Assembly (NCBI RefSeq): GCF_030812595.1
Contig: NZ_JAUSSZ010000002.1
Span: 1 to 64,000 of the forward strand
Length of the DNA: 64,000 nt
From: Arthrobacter bambusae
GTDB lineage: Bacteria; Actinomycetota; Actinomycetes; Actinomycetales; Micrococcaceae
Direction of reading: 5' to 3'
Of the stretch, positions 51,718 through 60,869 are shown piece by piece. The translations under genes and the position numbers were made by a program. Position 1 is the first letter of the stretch. The number at the start of each line of letters is the position of its first letter. A model generated the notes under the pieces. The model did not search any database. It was given only the letters and a program-made list of their open reading frames with translations, and had not been told where the DNA came from.

Positions 51718-52329
51718 TTAGTCAGCGAGGATGTGGTACAGCGCTCGCCGGGTTTCGTCGATCTTTTCCATGGCGGCTGCGCGTTGTTCCTCGGTTGCGG
51801 CAAAGCGGAACTGGTGGATGACCCCCATGAGCTTTGCCACGCTCTGGTGAAAAGCGGGTCCTGATCCTTCCGGATCGATGTTCCACGCATTTTCCAGCTC
51901 CTCGGCATGCTCCGCTACGTATGCCTTTCCGGCATCGGTCAGTGTGAACTCGGTGCGCCGGCCTTCGCCGACAGGTGCAATGAGCTCCTCGTCAACGAGT
52001 TGCTGCAGCGTCGGATAGACGGAACCCGGGCTAGGGCGCCACGATCCGGACGTCTTCTCGGCGATTGTCTTGATGAGTCCGTACCCGTTGGAGGGCGCTC
52101 CGGCCAGCAGGGAAAGGATCGCGAAGCGGACGTCGCCCTTGTTGGCCCGACGAGGTCCGCCGGGACCGAACCCCGGTCCGAATCCCGGACCGAAACCGCG
52201 GCCTGGTCCAAACCCGCGGCCCGGTCCGAAACCACCGTGTCCGTGGGGTCCGCGACGGCTCCGGCCGCGTCCGAAGCGGCCCATATCCGGTCCGCAATCT
52301 GTGTGTTTGTTGTCGTGAATGCCTTTCAT
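51718..52329 (-). CDS. PadR-family transcriptional regulator with Gly/Pro/Phe-rich N-terminal repeats
   Basis: A 203-residue regulator. A low-complexity N-terminus (about 18-60) repeats GFGPGRGFGPG units and arginine clusters. The PadR winged helix follows (VRFAILSLLAGAPSNGYGLI, then LQQLVDEELIAPV and RRTEFTLTDAGKAYV), and a helical C-terminus serves for dimerisation. The inverted repeat at 52414-52441 is a likely operator in the region shared with the divergent GGDEF-EAL gene. The repeats could extend DNA contact or mediate clustering; this is speculation. Confidence 0.85.
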   Translation of the reverse strand: MKGIHDNKHTDCGPDMGRFGRGRSRRGPHGHGGFGPGRGFGPGRGFGPGFGPGFGPGGPRRANKGDVRFAILSLLAGAPSNGYGLIKTIAEKTSGSWRPSPGSVYPTLQQLVDEELIAPVGEGRRTEFTLTDAGKAYVAEHAEELENAWNIDPEGSGPAFHQSVAKLMGVIHQFRFAATEEQRAAAMEKIDETRRALYHILAD

Positions 52330-52413
52330 AACGGCATCGTCCTTCCGAATTTGTTGGGATGTGTATGGGTTTGTATAGCTTTGCCCGTGGGCTCGCAGCT
52401 TCTTCTGCGATAG

Positions 52414-52441
52414 TTAACGATATATCGCTGAATGTCGTTAA
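52414..52441. promoter_or_regulatory. TTAACGA-N14-TCGTTAA inverted repeat (PadR operator candidate)
   Basis: Perfect 7-base arms, with the palindrome CGATATATCG (52418-52427) nested at one side. AT-rich against the local background and placed in the divergent region between padR and the GGDEF-EAL gene. Confidence 0.55.
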
Positions 52442-52512
52442 ACAAGTGCCGGCCAAGCGGTTCATGTCCGGGTGGTAAGAAGAAGACCGTGTCTTCGAAA
52501 GGTGGCAGCCCC

Positions 52513-54240
52513 GTGCCCTCCCTCCTGAGCCCACTCCCATCCTCCATAGGGGACCTGGGGGTGGCGGCCCTCGTCGTGCCAAATACCGTTTCGGCCACGG
52601 ATATTGATGCCATGTTCCGGAACGACCGCAGCCTCAGGGCCGTCGTCATCGAACAGGGCGAATCATTCGGGCTGCTGACACGGGACCACCTGGAGTTCCA
52701 GCTCGCCGGCAGGCTCGGCTACGGGCGGGCACTGAATACAAGACGGTCTGCTTCGGAACTCTTGCCACCCGCGGGCACGACCATGCCTGCCGACCTGGAC
52801 CTGCAGTCCGCTGCGCAAGCCGTCCTGGAGAGGCCGGAATGCGAGCGGTATCAGGATGTGTTGGTATTGGGCCCCACCGGCCCTCGGGTTGTCACGGTAT
52901 CGGATATCTTCGCCGCCGTTTCCGCGCATTTCCGCCATGCCTCGCTCCACGACCCGCTGACCGGATTGCCCAACCGGAGGATGCTCGAAGAGCATTGCCC
53001 TGACATCAGCGCCGGCGCGGGGCTGCCCGACGTGGGAATCCTTTTCATCGACCTTGACGACTTCAAATCCGTCAACGACACCTACGGCCACCGCGTCGGA
53101 GACGCAGTGCTCACAGAATTCGCCCGGCGGCTCGCGCGCAGCGTCGGACACCGAGGCTCCCTGGTGCGCCTGGGCGGCGACGAGTTCGCTGTCCTCCTCA
53201 CCGACGTCGACGAGGACGCCGCTTGTGCGGTCGCGACCGGCATCCTGGACAGCCTGGAAGCCCCTTTCGCGCCCGACGGGTGCGAACTGCGCATCAGCGC
53301 GACTATCGGACTGGCTTTGGGCGTCGATATCATCGCGGAGGACATGCTCGCGGGCCCCGAAGTCCTGCTCCGGCATGCGGACGGCGCGATGCTCCGGGCC
53401 AAGCAGGAAGGCAAAGGACGTATCGGCCGTATCGGACCGTGCCAAGAACCCGCAACGTTCGCGCGCCAGGCGCACATCCGGCGTCGACTCTCCTCTGCCG
53501 TTGACCACTCGGCACTGACTCTCCACTACCAGCCGGTCTTGGATCTTGCGACCGGGGAGGAAGCTGGAGTCGAAGCGCTCTTGCGCTGGAACGATCGGGA
53601 AATCGGCCCAGTGGCACCGGATGAATTCATCCCGCTCGCAGAACAGACCGGGGAGATCCGCAGGATCGGGGCATGGGTGCTGGAACAAGCATGCGCCCAG
53701 TCCCGCTCTTGGATTGACGCCGGCACGCCCCGGCACATCGCGGTGAACGTCTCCCCGGTCCAGTTCGCGAGCGGCACGCTCCCCTCCGACATCAGGACAG
53801 CCTCGAACCGCCACGGAATTCCTGCCGGAATGCTGGAAATTGAGATCACCGAAGGGATGGCAATAGTCGACGTACCCGCCGTGGCATCACAGTTGCGCGA
53901 ATTGATCGACATGGGCGTCGGTGTCGCACTGGACGATTACGGGAGCGCCTATTCGTCCGTGGCCATGCTTCGGGTCCTTCCGCTGACTACGCTGAAAATC
54001 GACAAGGCCTTCGTCAGGGACATCGATAGCGAGCCGTACACTGCGACTATTGTCCGAGGGCTGATTCAAACGGTCAACGCCATGGGCGCCCGGGTCACTG
54101 CCGAAGGAGTGGAACGGCAGGAGCAATTGAATATCTTGCGCGAGCTGGGCTGCGACACCGCCCAAGGATATTTGATCGCCCCGCCGATGGCGCCCTCGGA
54201 ATTTAGGATGGTCACGAACAAGACGAAGGGCAACTCATGA
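52513..54240 (+). CDS. GGDEF-EAL protein with N-terminal CBS-like region
   Basis: A 575-residue cyclic-di-GMP enzyme. Residues about 15-135 look like a CBS-pair sensor (TVSATDIDAMFRNDRSLRAV, then VLVLGPTGPRVVTVSDIF). GGDEF is intact at 211-215 without an RxxD inhibitory site, and EAL is at 344-346 with EITEGMA, DDYGSAYSS, KIDKAF and EGVERQ. Both activities look possible. GTG at 52513 is chosen for AAAGGTGG upstream; GTG at 52489 and ATG at 52432 are alternatives. Its stop overlaps the SRPBCC gene as ATGA. Confidence 0.85.
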   Translation: MPSLLSPLPSSIGDLGVAALVVPNTVSATDIDAMFRNDRSLRAVVIEQGESFGLLTRDHLEFQLAGRLGYGRALNTRRSASELLPPAGTTMPADLDLQSAAQAVLERPECERYQDVLVLGPTGPRVVTVSDIFAAVSAHFRHASLHDPLTGLPNRRMLEEHCPDISAGAGLPDVGILFIDLDDFKSVNDTYGHRVGDAVLTEFARRLARSVGHRGSLVRLGGDEFAVLLTDVDEDAACAVATGILDSLEAPFAPDGCELRISATIGLALGVDIIAEDMLAGPEVLLRHADGAMLRAKQEGKGRIGRIGPCQEPATFARQAHIRRRLSSAVDHSALTLHYQPVLDLATGEEAGVEALLRWNDREIGPVAPDEFIPLAEQTGEIRRIGAWVLEQACAQSRSWIDAGTPRHIAVNVSPVQFASGTLPSDIRTASNRHGIPAGMLEIEITEGMAIVDVPAVASQLRELIDMGVGVALDDYGSAYSSVAMLRVLPLTTLKIDKAFVRDIDSEPYTATIVRGLIQTVNAMGARVTAEGVERQEQLNILRELGCDTAQGYLIAPPMAPSEFRMVTNKTKGNS

Positions 54241-54686
54241 ATGAACAACTTACAACCATCGAGGTGGAAGAATTCCTGCCGTATGAGCCGGCCAAGGTTT
54301 GGCGGGCGCTGACGGAACCCGGGCTGATTGCCCGTTGGTTGATGGAAAACGACTTCCAAGCAACCGTCGGACACCAGTTCCAGATGCGCGGCATTCCGGT
54401 TCCCGCCGTCGGCTTCAGCGGCTTGGTGGCCAGCGAAGTCCTCGACCTGGAAACGGAGAAACTACTGCGTATTTCGTGGCGGGACGCACAGTCCGGAAAT
54501 AGCCTCAACAGCACGGTGACCTGGTCAATCACGCCGGAGGACGCGGGCACCCGGCTGCTTCTCGTTCACGACGGGTTCGAGCCCGGCGAACCGACGCACG
54601 TGGCATCGCACCGCATCATGAGCGGTGGATGGCGGAACCACGTGCTCCCGCGGCTCGGTCAGGCCCTCGCCGAAATGGACAGCTGA
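54237..54686 (+). CDS. SRPBCC/AHSA1-family protein
   Basis: A 149-residue protein of the START-like AHSA1 type: VEEFLPYEPAKVWRALTEPGLIARWLM at the N-terminus and a long C-terminal helix (SGGWRNHVLPRLGQALAEM). Such folds bind hydrophobic small ligands or act as Hsp90 co-factors. It is translationally coupled to the GGDEF-EAL gene, hinting at a shared signalling role (inference). Confidence 0.8.
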   Translation: MNEQLTTIEVEEFLPYEPAKVWRALTEPGLIARWLMENDFQATVGHQFQMRGIPVPAVGFSGLVASEVLDLETEKLLRISWRDAQSGNSLNSTVTWSITPEDAGTRLLLVHDGFEPGEPTHVASHRIMSGGWRNHVLPRLGQALAEMDS

Positions 54687-54984
54687 CGGGCTAAGGGAGG
54701 CACCTGCTAGGGCTCCCGGAAGGCCGGCACCTTAGGTTCCATTGCCCACGCGGCCCGGTGCAAAACGGTCGCGATCCAGAAACCCGAATACTCAAAGGCG
54801 GAACCGCCGTCCTTCAAGGTTCTGTTGTCGACGCTAGGCGCTCCGGAAGACGATGTCAGCAGCTGTGCCGCCCCCTGCTTTTCCTAGGACTGGCGGTCCT
54901 ACCCTCGCCGAGTCCATGAGCATGGGCCGTAGTAGCCGTGAACTTTGTCACATAAGCTACTGGGAGAGAAGGAAGAGGTTGGCG

Positions 54985-56634
54985 GTGCATCCAGAGTTGC
55001 GTGGCTTGCGATTTTTCGGCGCGCGCTGGGAGGCGCGGCCCCTTGCCTCCCAGATCCTGGTGTGGCTGCTCTGCATCCTCTTTGTGACTGTGACATTGGG
55101 CGCGCTGCTTTACACCCAGATCAGCAACCAGACCCTGGAAGACCAGTACAGGCTCCGGGCGCTGGGCATCGCCACGACTGTGGCGCAAATGCCGGAAATC
55201 GTGACATCGCTGGGGAACGGGGATCCCACGCACTCGATTCAGGCGATTGCGAGCAAGGTCCAGTCCCAAGCGCAGCCGGACTACGTCGTCGTCACCGACC
55301 GGAAGGGTGTCCGGTTCTCCCACCCGAATCCAAGCCTCATCGGACAGACCCTGGAAGAACCGGTGGCGGTCCTTGACGGGCAGACTCACGTCGGCATCGA
55401 CAAAGGCAGCCTCGGCGACTCAGTCAACGCCAAGGCGCCGGTGCGCGCGGCGGACGGAACCGTCGTCGGGCAGGTCTCGGTGGGAATCCTGGAGACCACG
55501 GAAAGCAGCGAGCTCACCAAGCAGGTGTTGCTCATCGCCGGCTATTCAGCCGTGGTCCTCGTGATCAGCGCCATGGGTTCCGCCTTGCTGGCGCGCAGGA
55601 TCAAGCGGGTCACCTTCGATCTGGAACCGGTGGAGATTGCGTCCTTGCTGCAGGAGCGCGAAGCCCTGCTGCACGGCATCCGCGAAGCGATGATCGGGTT
55701 CGACGACGACGGCCGGGTCACCGTCATCAACTCCGAGGCACGCTCCCTGCTGCACTTGGAAGAAAACGTGCTGGGGGAGAAGATCGAGGATCTTCTGCCA
55801 CCCGGGCGGCTGCGTTCCCTCCTGACCGGCCAGATCAGCGGCACCGACCAGATCGTCATTACCGAAGATGCCTTGCTCGTGGTGAACCGGATGTCCGTCG
55901 CCCTGGCTGGAAGGAGCATAGGTTCGGTGGTCACCCTGCGCGACCGCACCGAGGTTGAGGAATTGGTGCGCGACCTCCGCTCCGTCGAAGGCCTGATGGA
56001 GGCCTTGCGCGCCCAGGAACATGAGTATGCAAACCGTCTCCACGTGGTGGACGGACTCCTGGAACTTGGAGACGTGGACCAGGCACGGAATTTCGTATCG
56101 CGGATTTCGGACACCTCCCGCTCGCTCGGCGAAGGCCTGCGCTCGCGGATCGAGCCCCCGGAGCTCGCCGCCCTGCTGCTCGCGAAAATCACCGTGGCCG
56201 CGGAGCAGGATGTCCAGATCTCGGTGACGGACGATTCGCAGCTGCGGCAACCGTTCCTCGAAACGCAAGCGTTGCTGACGATCGTCGGAAACCTCCTGGA
56301 CAACGCCGTCGAAATCCTCGCCGAGCAGCCAGCGCCACGCGAGGTGACCATCCAACTGGACGATTCCTCGGGCATATTCATCTGCGTGACCGACAACGGG
56401 CCCGGTGTTCCGGCAGAATTGGTGGGCACGATCACCGCGGATGGGTTCACCACCAAGGAAGCGCGGCCGGGAATGCGTCGTGGGATAGGCCTTGCGCTGG
56501 TGAGCCGGATCGTTCACCGCGCAGGAGGCACCATGGATGTTTTCCCGGGCCCCGGGGGACGCTTTGAAATCTGGTTGCCGGAACCGCACGCGGAATCCGC
56601 AGCCACGGCCATGACAGGAAAATCAATAGAATGA
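54985..56634 (+). CDS. CitA/DcuS-type sensor histidine kinase
   Basis: A 549-residue membrane kinase. TM1 is at about 22-44, then an extracytoplasmic PAS-like sensor (to about 178, YVVVTDRKGVRFSHPNPSLIG), TM2 at 180-203, a cytoplasmic PAS (from 228) and an SpoOB-type dimerisation helix with the phospho-accepting His in RAQEHEYANRLHVVDGL. The ATPase has NLLDNAVE, DNGPGVP and GIGLALV. GTG at 54985 follows AGAGG; the longer frame adds unrelated sequence. Relatives sense C4-dicarboxylates or citrate. Coupled to the regulator gene by ATGA. Confidence 0.88.
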   Translation: MHPELRGLRFFGARWEARPLASQILVWLLCILFVTVTLGALLYTQISNQTLEDQYRLRALGIATTVAQMPEIVTSLGNGDPTHSIQAIASKVQSQAQPDYVVVTDRKGVRFSHPNPSLIGQTLEEPVAVLDGQTHVGIDKGSLGDSVNAKAPVRAADGTVVGQVSVGILETTESSELTKQVLLIAGYSAVVLVISAMGSALLARRIKRVTFDLEPVEIASLLQEREALLHGIREAMIGFDDDGRVTVINSEARSLLHLEENVLGEKIEDLLPPGRLRSLLTGQISGTDQIVITEDALLVVNRMSVALAGRSIGSVVTLRDRTEVEELVRDLRSVEGLMEALRAQEHEYANRLHVVDGLLELGDVDQARNFVSRISDTSRSLGEGLRSRIEPPELAALLLAKITVAAEQDVQISVTDDSQLRQPFLETQALLTIVGNLLDNAVEILAEQPAPREVTIQLDDSSGIFICVTDNGPGVPAELVGTITADGFTTKEARPGMRRGIGLALVSRIVHRAGGTMDVFPGPGGRFEIWLPEPHAESAATAMTGKSIE

Positions 56635-57302
56635 TCCGCACCTTGGTGGTCGACGACGACTTCCGCGTAGCGCGCATCCACGCCAGCCGCGTGGCAAAAA
56701 TCGAGGGATACGAATGCGTCGGTGAGGCCCATACCGCCGCGGAAGCCAGGGAAGCCGTGCAGCGGCTTAAACCAGACCTGCTTCTCCTCGATGTCTATCT
56801 TCCCGATGAAGACGGAATCAGCCTGCTGCGGTCCCTTCAGGGAGCCGGCGAAAAGCTCGACGCCGTCATGATCACCGCCGCGAGGGACCTTGAGACCGTG
56901 CGGGCTGCCATGCGTGGGGGAGCGGTGTATTACCTCGTCAAACCTTTTGGCTTCGAGCAACTGCAAACCCAGCTCGAGGCCTATAGGCGCTGGCGGCTGG
57001 AGGCGGAGTCCCGGACCGTGGCCGACCAAGCGACCGTGGACCAGCTCTTCAGCCTGCGCCGGACGGCTCTCCCCGCCAAAGCACCACGGCGCTTGCCGCC
57101 GACCATGCAAAAAGTCCTCGACATGGTGGTTCATTCCACAGAACCTTTGGGTGCCTCGGAGATTGCGGGCAGCGTCGGCATCAGCCGCCCCACGGCACAG
57201 CGTTATCTAAGTGAACTCGAACGCAAGGGCCTCGTTGACTTGCATCTGGCCTACGGTTCGACCGGACGCCCGGTGAATACGTACTTGCCCCGCAGGGCTT
57301 GA
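56631..57302 (+). CDS. CitB/DcuR-type response regulator
   Basis: A 223-residue regulator: receiver domain with LVVDDDFRVA, phosphorylated D54 in LLLDVYLPD and the conserved Lys in YLVKPFGF, then a C-terminal helix-turn-helix (LGASEIAGSVGISRPTAQRYLSEL). Partner of the kinase just upstream. No citrate or dicarboxylate transporter lies adjacent in the window, so its target is probably elsewhere. Confidence 0.9.
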   Translation: MIRTLVVDDDFRVARIHASRVAKIEGYECVGEAHTAAEAREAVQRLKPDLLLLDVYLPDEDGISLLRSLQGAGEKLDAVMITAARDLETVRAAMRGGAVYYLVKPFGFEQLQTQLEAYRRWRLEAESRTVADQATVDQLFSLRRTALPAKAPRRLPPTMQKVLDMVVHSTEPLGASEIAGSVGISRPTAQRYLSELERKGLVDLHLAYGSTGRPVNTYLPRRA

Positions 57303-57333
57303 GGCGCCGGCGCAGGTGGCCGGCGCAGGTGGC

Positions 57334-57648
57334 CTAGACCGAGCGCCGATTGCGCGCTTGGTGCGCCAACTGGACGAAGCCATAAATGAAGGCGGCCTCG
57401 ATGAGAACCATCAACGCAAGCCACAGACATTCGCCCGTCCCGATGAAGTCGATGATCCCGACAAGGACCAGAACGGTTCCGAGCACCAGCGTGTAGACAG
57501 CGAAACCGAAGGCCACTCTTGCGCTCCGCACCCCCGTCTGGAAGCCAAAACCCAAGGGTTCTCCGCCGGGATAGCCCTGGACGCGATCGTGCCCCGCGGG
57601 CTTGAGCCTGTCGAACTCGTCCCAAGGATCCTGATCCTGATCGGCCAT
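57334..57648 (-). CDS. small membrane protein, 104 aa
   Basis: A 104-residue protein with an acidic N-terminus and two hydrophobic helices (FGFAVYTLVLGTVLVLVGII and CLWLALMVLIEAAFIYGFV). It is convergent with the response regulator gene. No family recognised. Confidence 0.6.
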   Translation of the reverse strand: MADQDQDPWDEFDRLKPAGHDRVQGYPGGEPLGFGFQTGVRSARVAFGFAVYTLVLGTVLVLVGIIDFIGTGECLWLALMVLIEAAFIYGFVQLAHQARNRRSV

Positions 57649-57756
57649 AGTTCCATTATCCCGCGAATTGGGCCGGGTGCTGGGGGTGCCGTGTCAGGGC
57701 GGACGCCACGCGTCGTATTCGGGAAACGCTCGGGAAAGCCATGGACAATAGGGGCC

Positions 57757-58575
57757 ATGATGCCCGAAGAACTCACCGCTACACCCCGGACCAAGGACAC
57801 CGTACCCGTCGTCGAGCACCGGCAAAACGCCGTCGTGCGAGCCTCCGCCTCGAAAGTACCCGAGGTAACCGTCCTGTTTTGGGTAGTGAAGATCCTCACC
57901 ACCGGGATGGGCGAGACGACGTCGGACTTTCTCGTCCACCGATTCGAACCCGAGGTCGCTCTGGGCCTCGGGTTCGCGGCATTGGTGGTTTCGTTGGTCC
58001 TGCAGTTCCGGGTCCGCCGCTACATCCCTTGGGTGTACTGGACCGCCGTAGCAATGGTCAGCGTGTTTGGGACCATGGCCGCGGACGCCGTGCACGTCGG
58101 ACTTGGCGTCCCGTACCTGGCGTCGACCCTGTTCTTCACCGCGGCGCTCGCCGTCGTTTTCCTGCTCTGGCACCGGAGCGAGAAGACCCTCTCCATCCAC
58201 AGCATCACCACCCGGCGTCGGGAGATCTTCTACTGGGCTGCGGTGCTGACAACTTTCGCGCTCGGCACGGCTACCGGAGACCTGACCGCCTACACGCTTG
58301 GCCTGGGCTACCTCGCTTCAGGCATCATGTTCGCGGCCATCATCGCTCTTCCGGCGCTAGCCCACTGGCGTCGGCTGCTGGCAGCGATCCCGGCCTTCTG
58401 GTTCGCGTATATCCTCACCCGGCCGTTGGGGGCGTCCCTTTCTGACTGGACCGCGGTTTCCCCCGAGCGAGGAGGGCTCGATTTGGGGACCGGCCCCGTC
58501 AGCCTGGCCCTGGCTGCGGCGATAGCAGTCCTTGTCACTTTCCTGACGATCAATGGGAAGCGAGCCCGCAAGTAG
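57757..58575 (+). CDS. COG4705-like multi-pass membrane protein
   Basis: A 272-residue protein with about eight helices and a recurrent motif, KILTTGMGETTSDFL in the first half and LGTATGDLTAYTLGLGY in the second, typical of the uncharacterised COG4705 membrane proteins and suggesting an internal duplication. Start at the ATG pair at 57757/57760 after AGGGG; upstream in-frame sequence is a shadow. Function unknown. Confidence 0.75.
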   Translation: MMPEELTATPRTKDTVPVVEHRQNAVVRASASKVPEVTVLFWVVKILTTGMGETTSDFLVHRFEPEVALGLGFAALVVSLVLQFRVRRYIPWVYWTAVAMVSVFGTMAADAVHVGLGVPYLASTLFFTAALAVVFLLWHRSEKTLSIHSITTRRREIFYWAAVLTTFALGTATGDLTAYTLGLGYLASGIMFAAIIALPALAHWRRLLAAIPAFWFAYILTRPLGASLSDWTAVSPERGGLDLGTGPVSLALAAAIAVLVTFLTINGKRARK

Positions 58576-58614
58576 CGCAATTCATCGGCGCGAGATTTCA
58601 TGCTGAGTTGTTCG

Positions 58615-58628
58615 TATGTCCTGACATA
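58615..58628. promoter_or_regulatory. TATGTC-CT-GACATA operator candidate
   Basis: A perfect 6+2+6 inverted repeat in the region upstream of the ABC importer operon. The binding regulator is not encoded nearby in the window. Confidence 0.45.
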
Positions 58629-58750
58629 TTTGCATGAATTCTGTTTCCGGTTAACCGCGGATTCACAGCCCATGACCCGTACCTTCACCTTGCCCTTGGA
58701 AGGTGGTTCCCGCACTGGGGGAACTTTTCGAGACAAGATGAAGGAACACC

Positions 58751-59910
58751 ATGACCAACCGCTTTCTAGCAGCGGCCGCCGTCGCCGTTGTTGCAGCCAC
58801 CGCTGTGACCGGCTGCGCTCAAAGCAGCACCGCTTCTGCCCAGAACATTGGCTCAAGCGCATCCCCCGACAAGACCGTCACCGTGTTCATCAGTGGCGAC
58901 ACGAACGTCCAGAACCTGTGGGAAAAGAGCCTTGTTCCCGCTTTCGAGAAGGCCAACCCCGGCTACAACGTGAAGGTCACCCTCGATCTGCACGGCGAGC
59001 ACGACGCCCAGACACTGTGAAACTGACCAGCGCCACGGAGCAGAACAAGGAAGCTGATTTCGACCTGGTGGATGGCGGCTTCGTTCCGAAGGCCTCCGCG
59101 GCAAATCTGCTGACCCCCGTGAGCTCGCAGACGATTTCCGCCCTGAACGATGTCCCGCAGGACGTCCTCAAGGCCGGTGGCACGGGTGGCATCCCATACC
59201 GCGGCTCCGCCGTACTCCTGGCTTACGACACCAAAACAGTCGCCACTCCGCCGAAGACCCTTGACGATCTGCTCGCCTGGATCAAGGCAAACCCGGGCAA
59301 GTTCACCTACAACTCGCCCAAGTCGGGAGGGTCCGGTGGCGCCTTCGTTGCCACCGTTTTGGACAAGTTCGTTCCTGCCGACGCCCGCGCCAAGATGACG
59401 GTGGGCTATGAGAAGGACCTTGAGAAGTACTGGGACCAAGGCTTTGCGACCTTGAAGGACCTCAACTCGTCCGTCTTCCAGAACGGCGTCTACCCCAACG
59501 GCAACCAGCAGACGCTTGACTTGCTCGCCAAGGGACAAATCTCCATGGCCCCGGTGTGGTCTGACCAGTTCATCACCGGCTTGACCAACGGCCAGATCCC
59601 GTCCACCGTGAGGGCCACCCAGATCAGCAACCCGTCCTTCACGGGCGGCGCCGCCTACCTCGGTATTCCCAAGTCCTCGCCCCACCAGGAAGCCGCGCTG
59701 AAGCTCGCCAACTTCGTCCTCTCACCGGACGCCCAGACCATGATCATCAAGGACATGTCCGGTTTTCCGGCCATCAGCCTGGACAAACTGCCGGCGGATG
59801 TGAAGGACAAGTTCAAGGACGCAGACACCAACAACCTGCGCAAAGGGTACTTCGACCAGATGGGCAAGGACCTGAACAACCTCTGGGACCAGAAGGTTCC
59901 GGGCCAGTGA
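58751..59910 (+). pseudogene. ABC importer solute-binding lipoprotein gene with a one-base frameshift
   Basis: The gene starts at 58751 (GAAGGA upstream) with a lipoprotein signal (TAVTGC, Cys22) and reads a normal binding-protein N-terminus to GEHDAQTL, then meets TGA at 59018-59020. In the next frame the protein continues without loss (KLTSATEQNKEADFDLVDGG to the end at 59910). Loss of one base near 59017 (CTGTG for an expected CTGGTG) explains it. Either a sequencing or assembly error or a recent inactivating mutation; the rest of the operon is intact, which favours error or very recent loss. The product would bind a glycerophosphodiester or sugar-like solute. Confidence 0.85.
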
Positions 59911-60869
59911 CAACCATGCTGCAGAAGCCGGCGGATGTGCAGCAAGCAGTTCCGCCGGCGGGTGCCACGCGCCCTAAGCGGCTGGGCGAGGGCGCCGTCG
60001 GGTTCTTCATGGCACTCCCGCCGATTCTGTTGATCGCACTCTTCGTCGGCTTCCCGATCGTTCTTGCCTTCGGCTTCAGCATCGGCCTGACCGGCGGGTT
60101 GAACCACACCATCGCCATCATCGGCCAGAACGTGCACGAGGCAGACTCCTGGTGGGGAACCCTGGCCGCGTACCAGGAAATGTTCACCAACAAGCGTTTC
60201 CTTGGGGACCTCCTGGTCACGATCATCGTGACGCTGGTGGGCACGGCAACGGTCATCTTCCTGGCCTTGGGCATTGGGCTCTACCTCAAGCTCAAGGGCG
60301 GACGGATGGCCCGCCTCCTCTCCGGACTGGCGATCGTGCCGCTCTTCATCCCGGTGGTCATCGCCTCGTGGGCGATCCTGACTTTCTACTCCGGCACGGG
60401 TTTTCTGCGCAGCGTCTTTGCCCTCGCCGGGCTTGACTTCCCCGTATGGGCCTTCACCATGGTCACGGTCATCATCGGCTCGGTCTGGACGTCGCTGCCC
60501 TTCGCCGTGCTGATGGTCTCCTCGGGACTGCAGTCCGTGCCGAATGCCATGATCGAAGCAGCCCGCGACGCCGGTGCAGGCTCCTTGCGCACGATTGTCT
60601 CGGTGATCGTTCCCATGGCGGCCGTCCCCATCATCATCGCCACGACGTTTACGGCCATCGGGATTGTTGGATCCTTCACGGTCCCGTACTTCACCGGGCC
60701 CAATTCCCCCAACATGCTCGGAGTGGACATGTCCAACTACTTCTCCGCCTTCAACCAACCCCAGCAGTCCGCCGTCATGGCCTTCACGGTGTTCCTGATC
60801 GCCTCCGGAATCGCCGCGCTCTATGTGTGGGCAAACTTCCGTTCCGCCAAGGAACAGGGGAAAGCCTGA
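59907..60869 (+). CDS. ABC transporter permease (first)
   Basis: A 320-residue inner-membrane permease with about six helices and the EAA loop (AMIEAARDAGAGSLRTIVSVIVP). GTG start at 59907 overlaps the stop of the binding-protein gene by GTGA, and its own stop overlaps the next permease by one base. Part of a five-gene importer operon. Confidence 0.9.
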   Translation: MTTMLQKPADVQQAVPPAGATRPKRLGEGAVGFFMALPPILLIALFVGFPIVLAFGFSIGLTGGLNHTIAIIGQNVHEADSWWGTLAAYQEMFTNKRFLGDLLVTIIVTLVGTATVIFLALGIGLYLKLKGGRMARLLSGLAIVPLFIPVVIASWAILTFYSGTGFLRSVFALAGLDFPVWAFTMVTVIIGSVWTSLPFAVLMVSSGLQSVPNAMIEAARDAGAGSLRTIVSVIVPMAAVPIIIATTFTAIGIVGSFTVPYFTGPNSPNMLGVDMSNYFSAFNQPQQSAVMAFTVFLIASGIAALYVWANFRSAKEQGKA

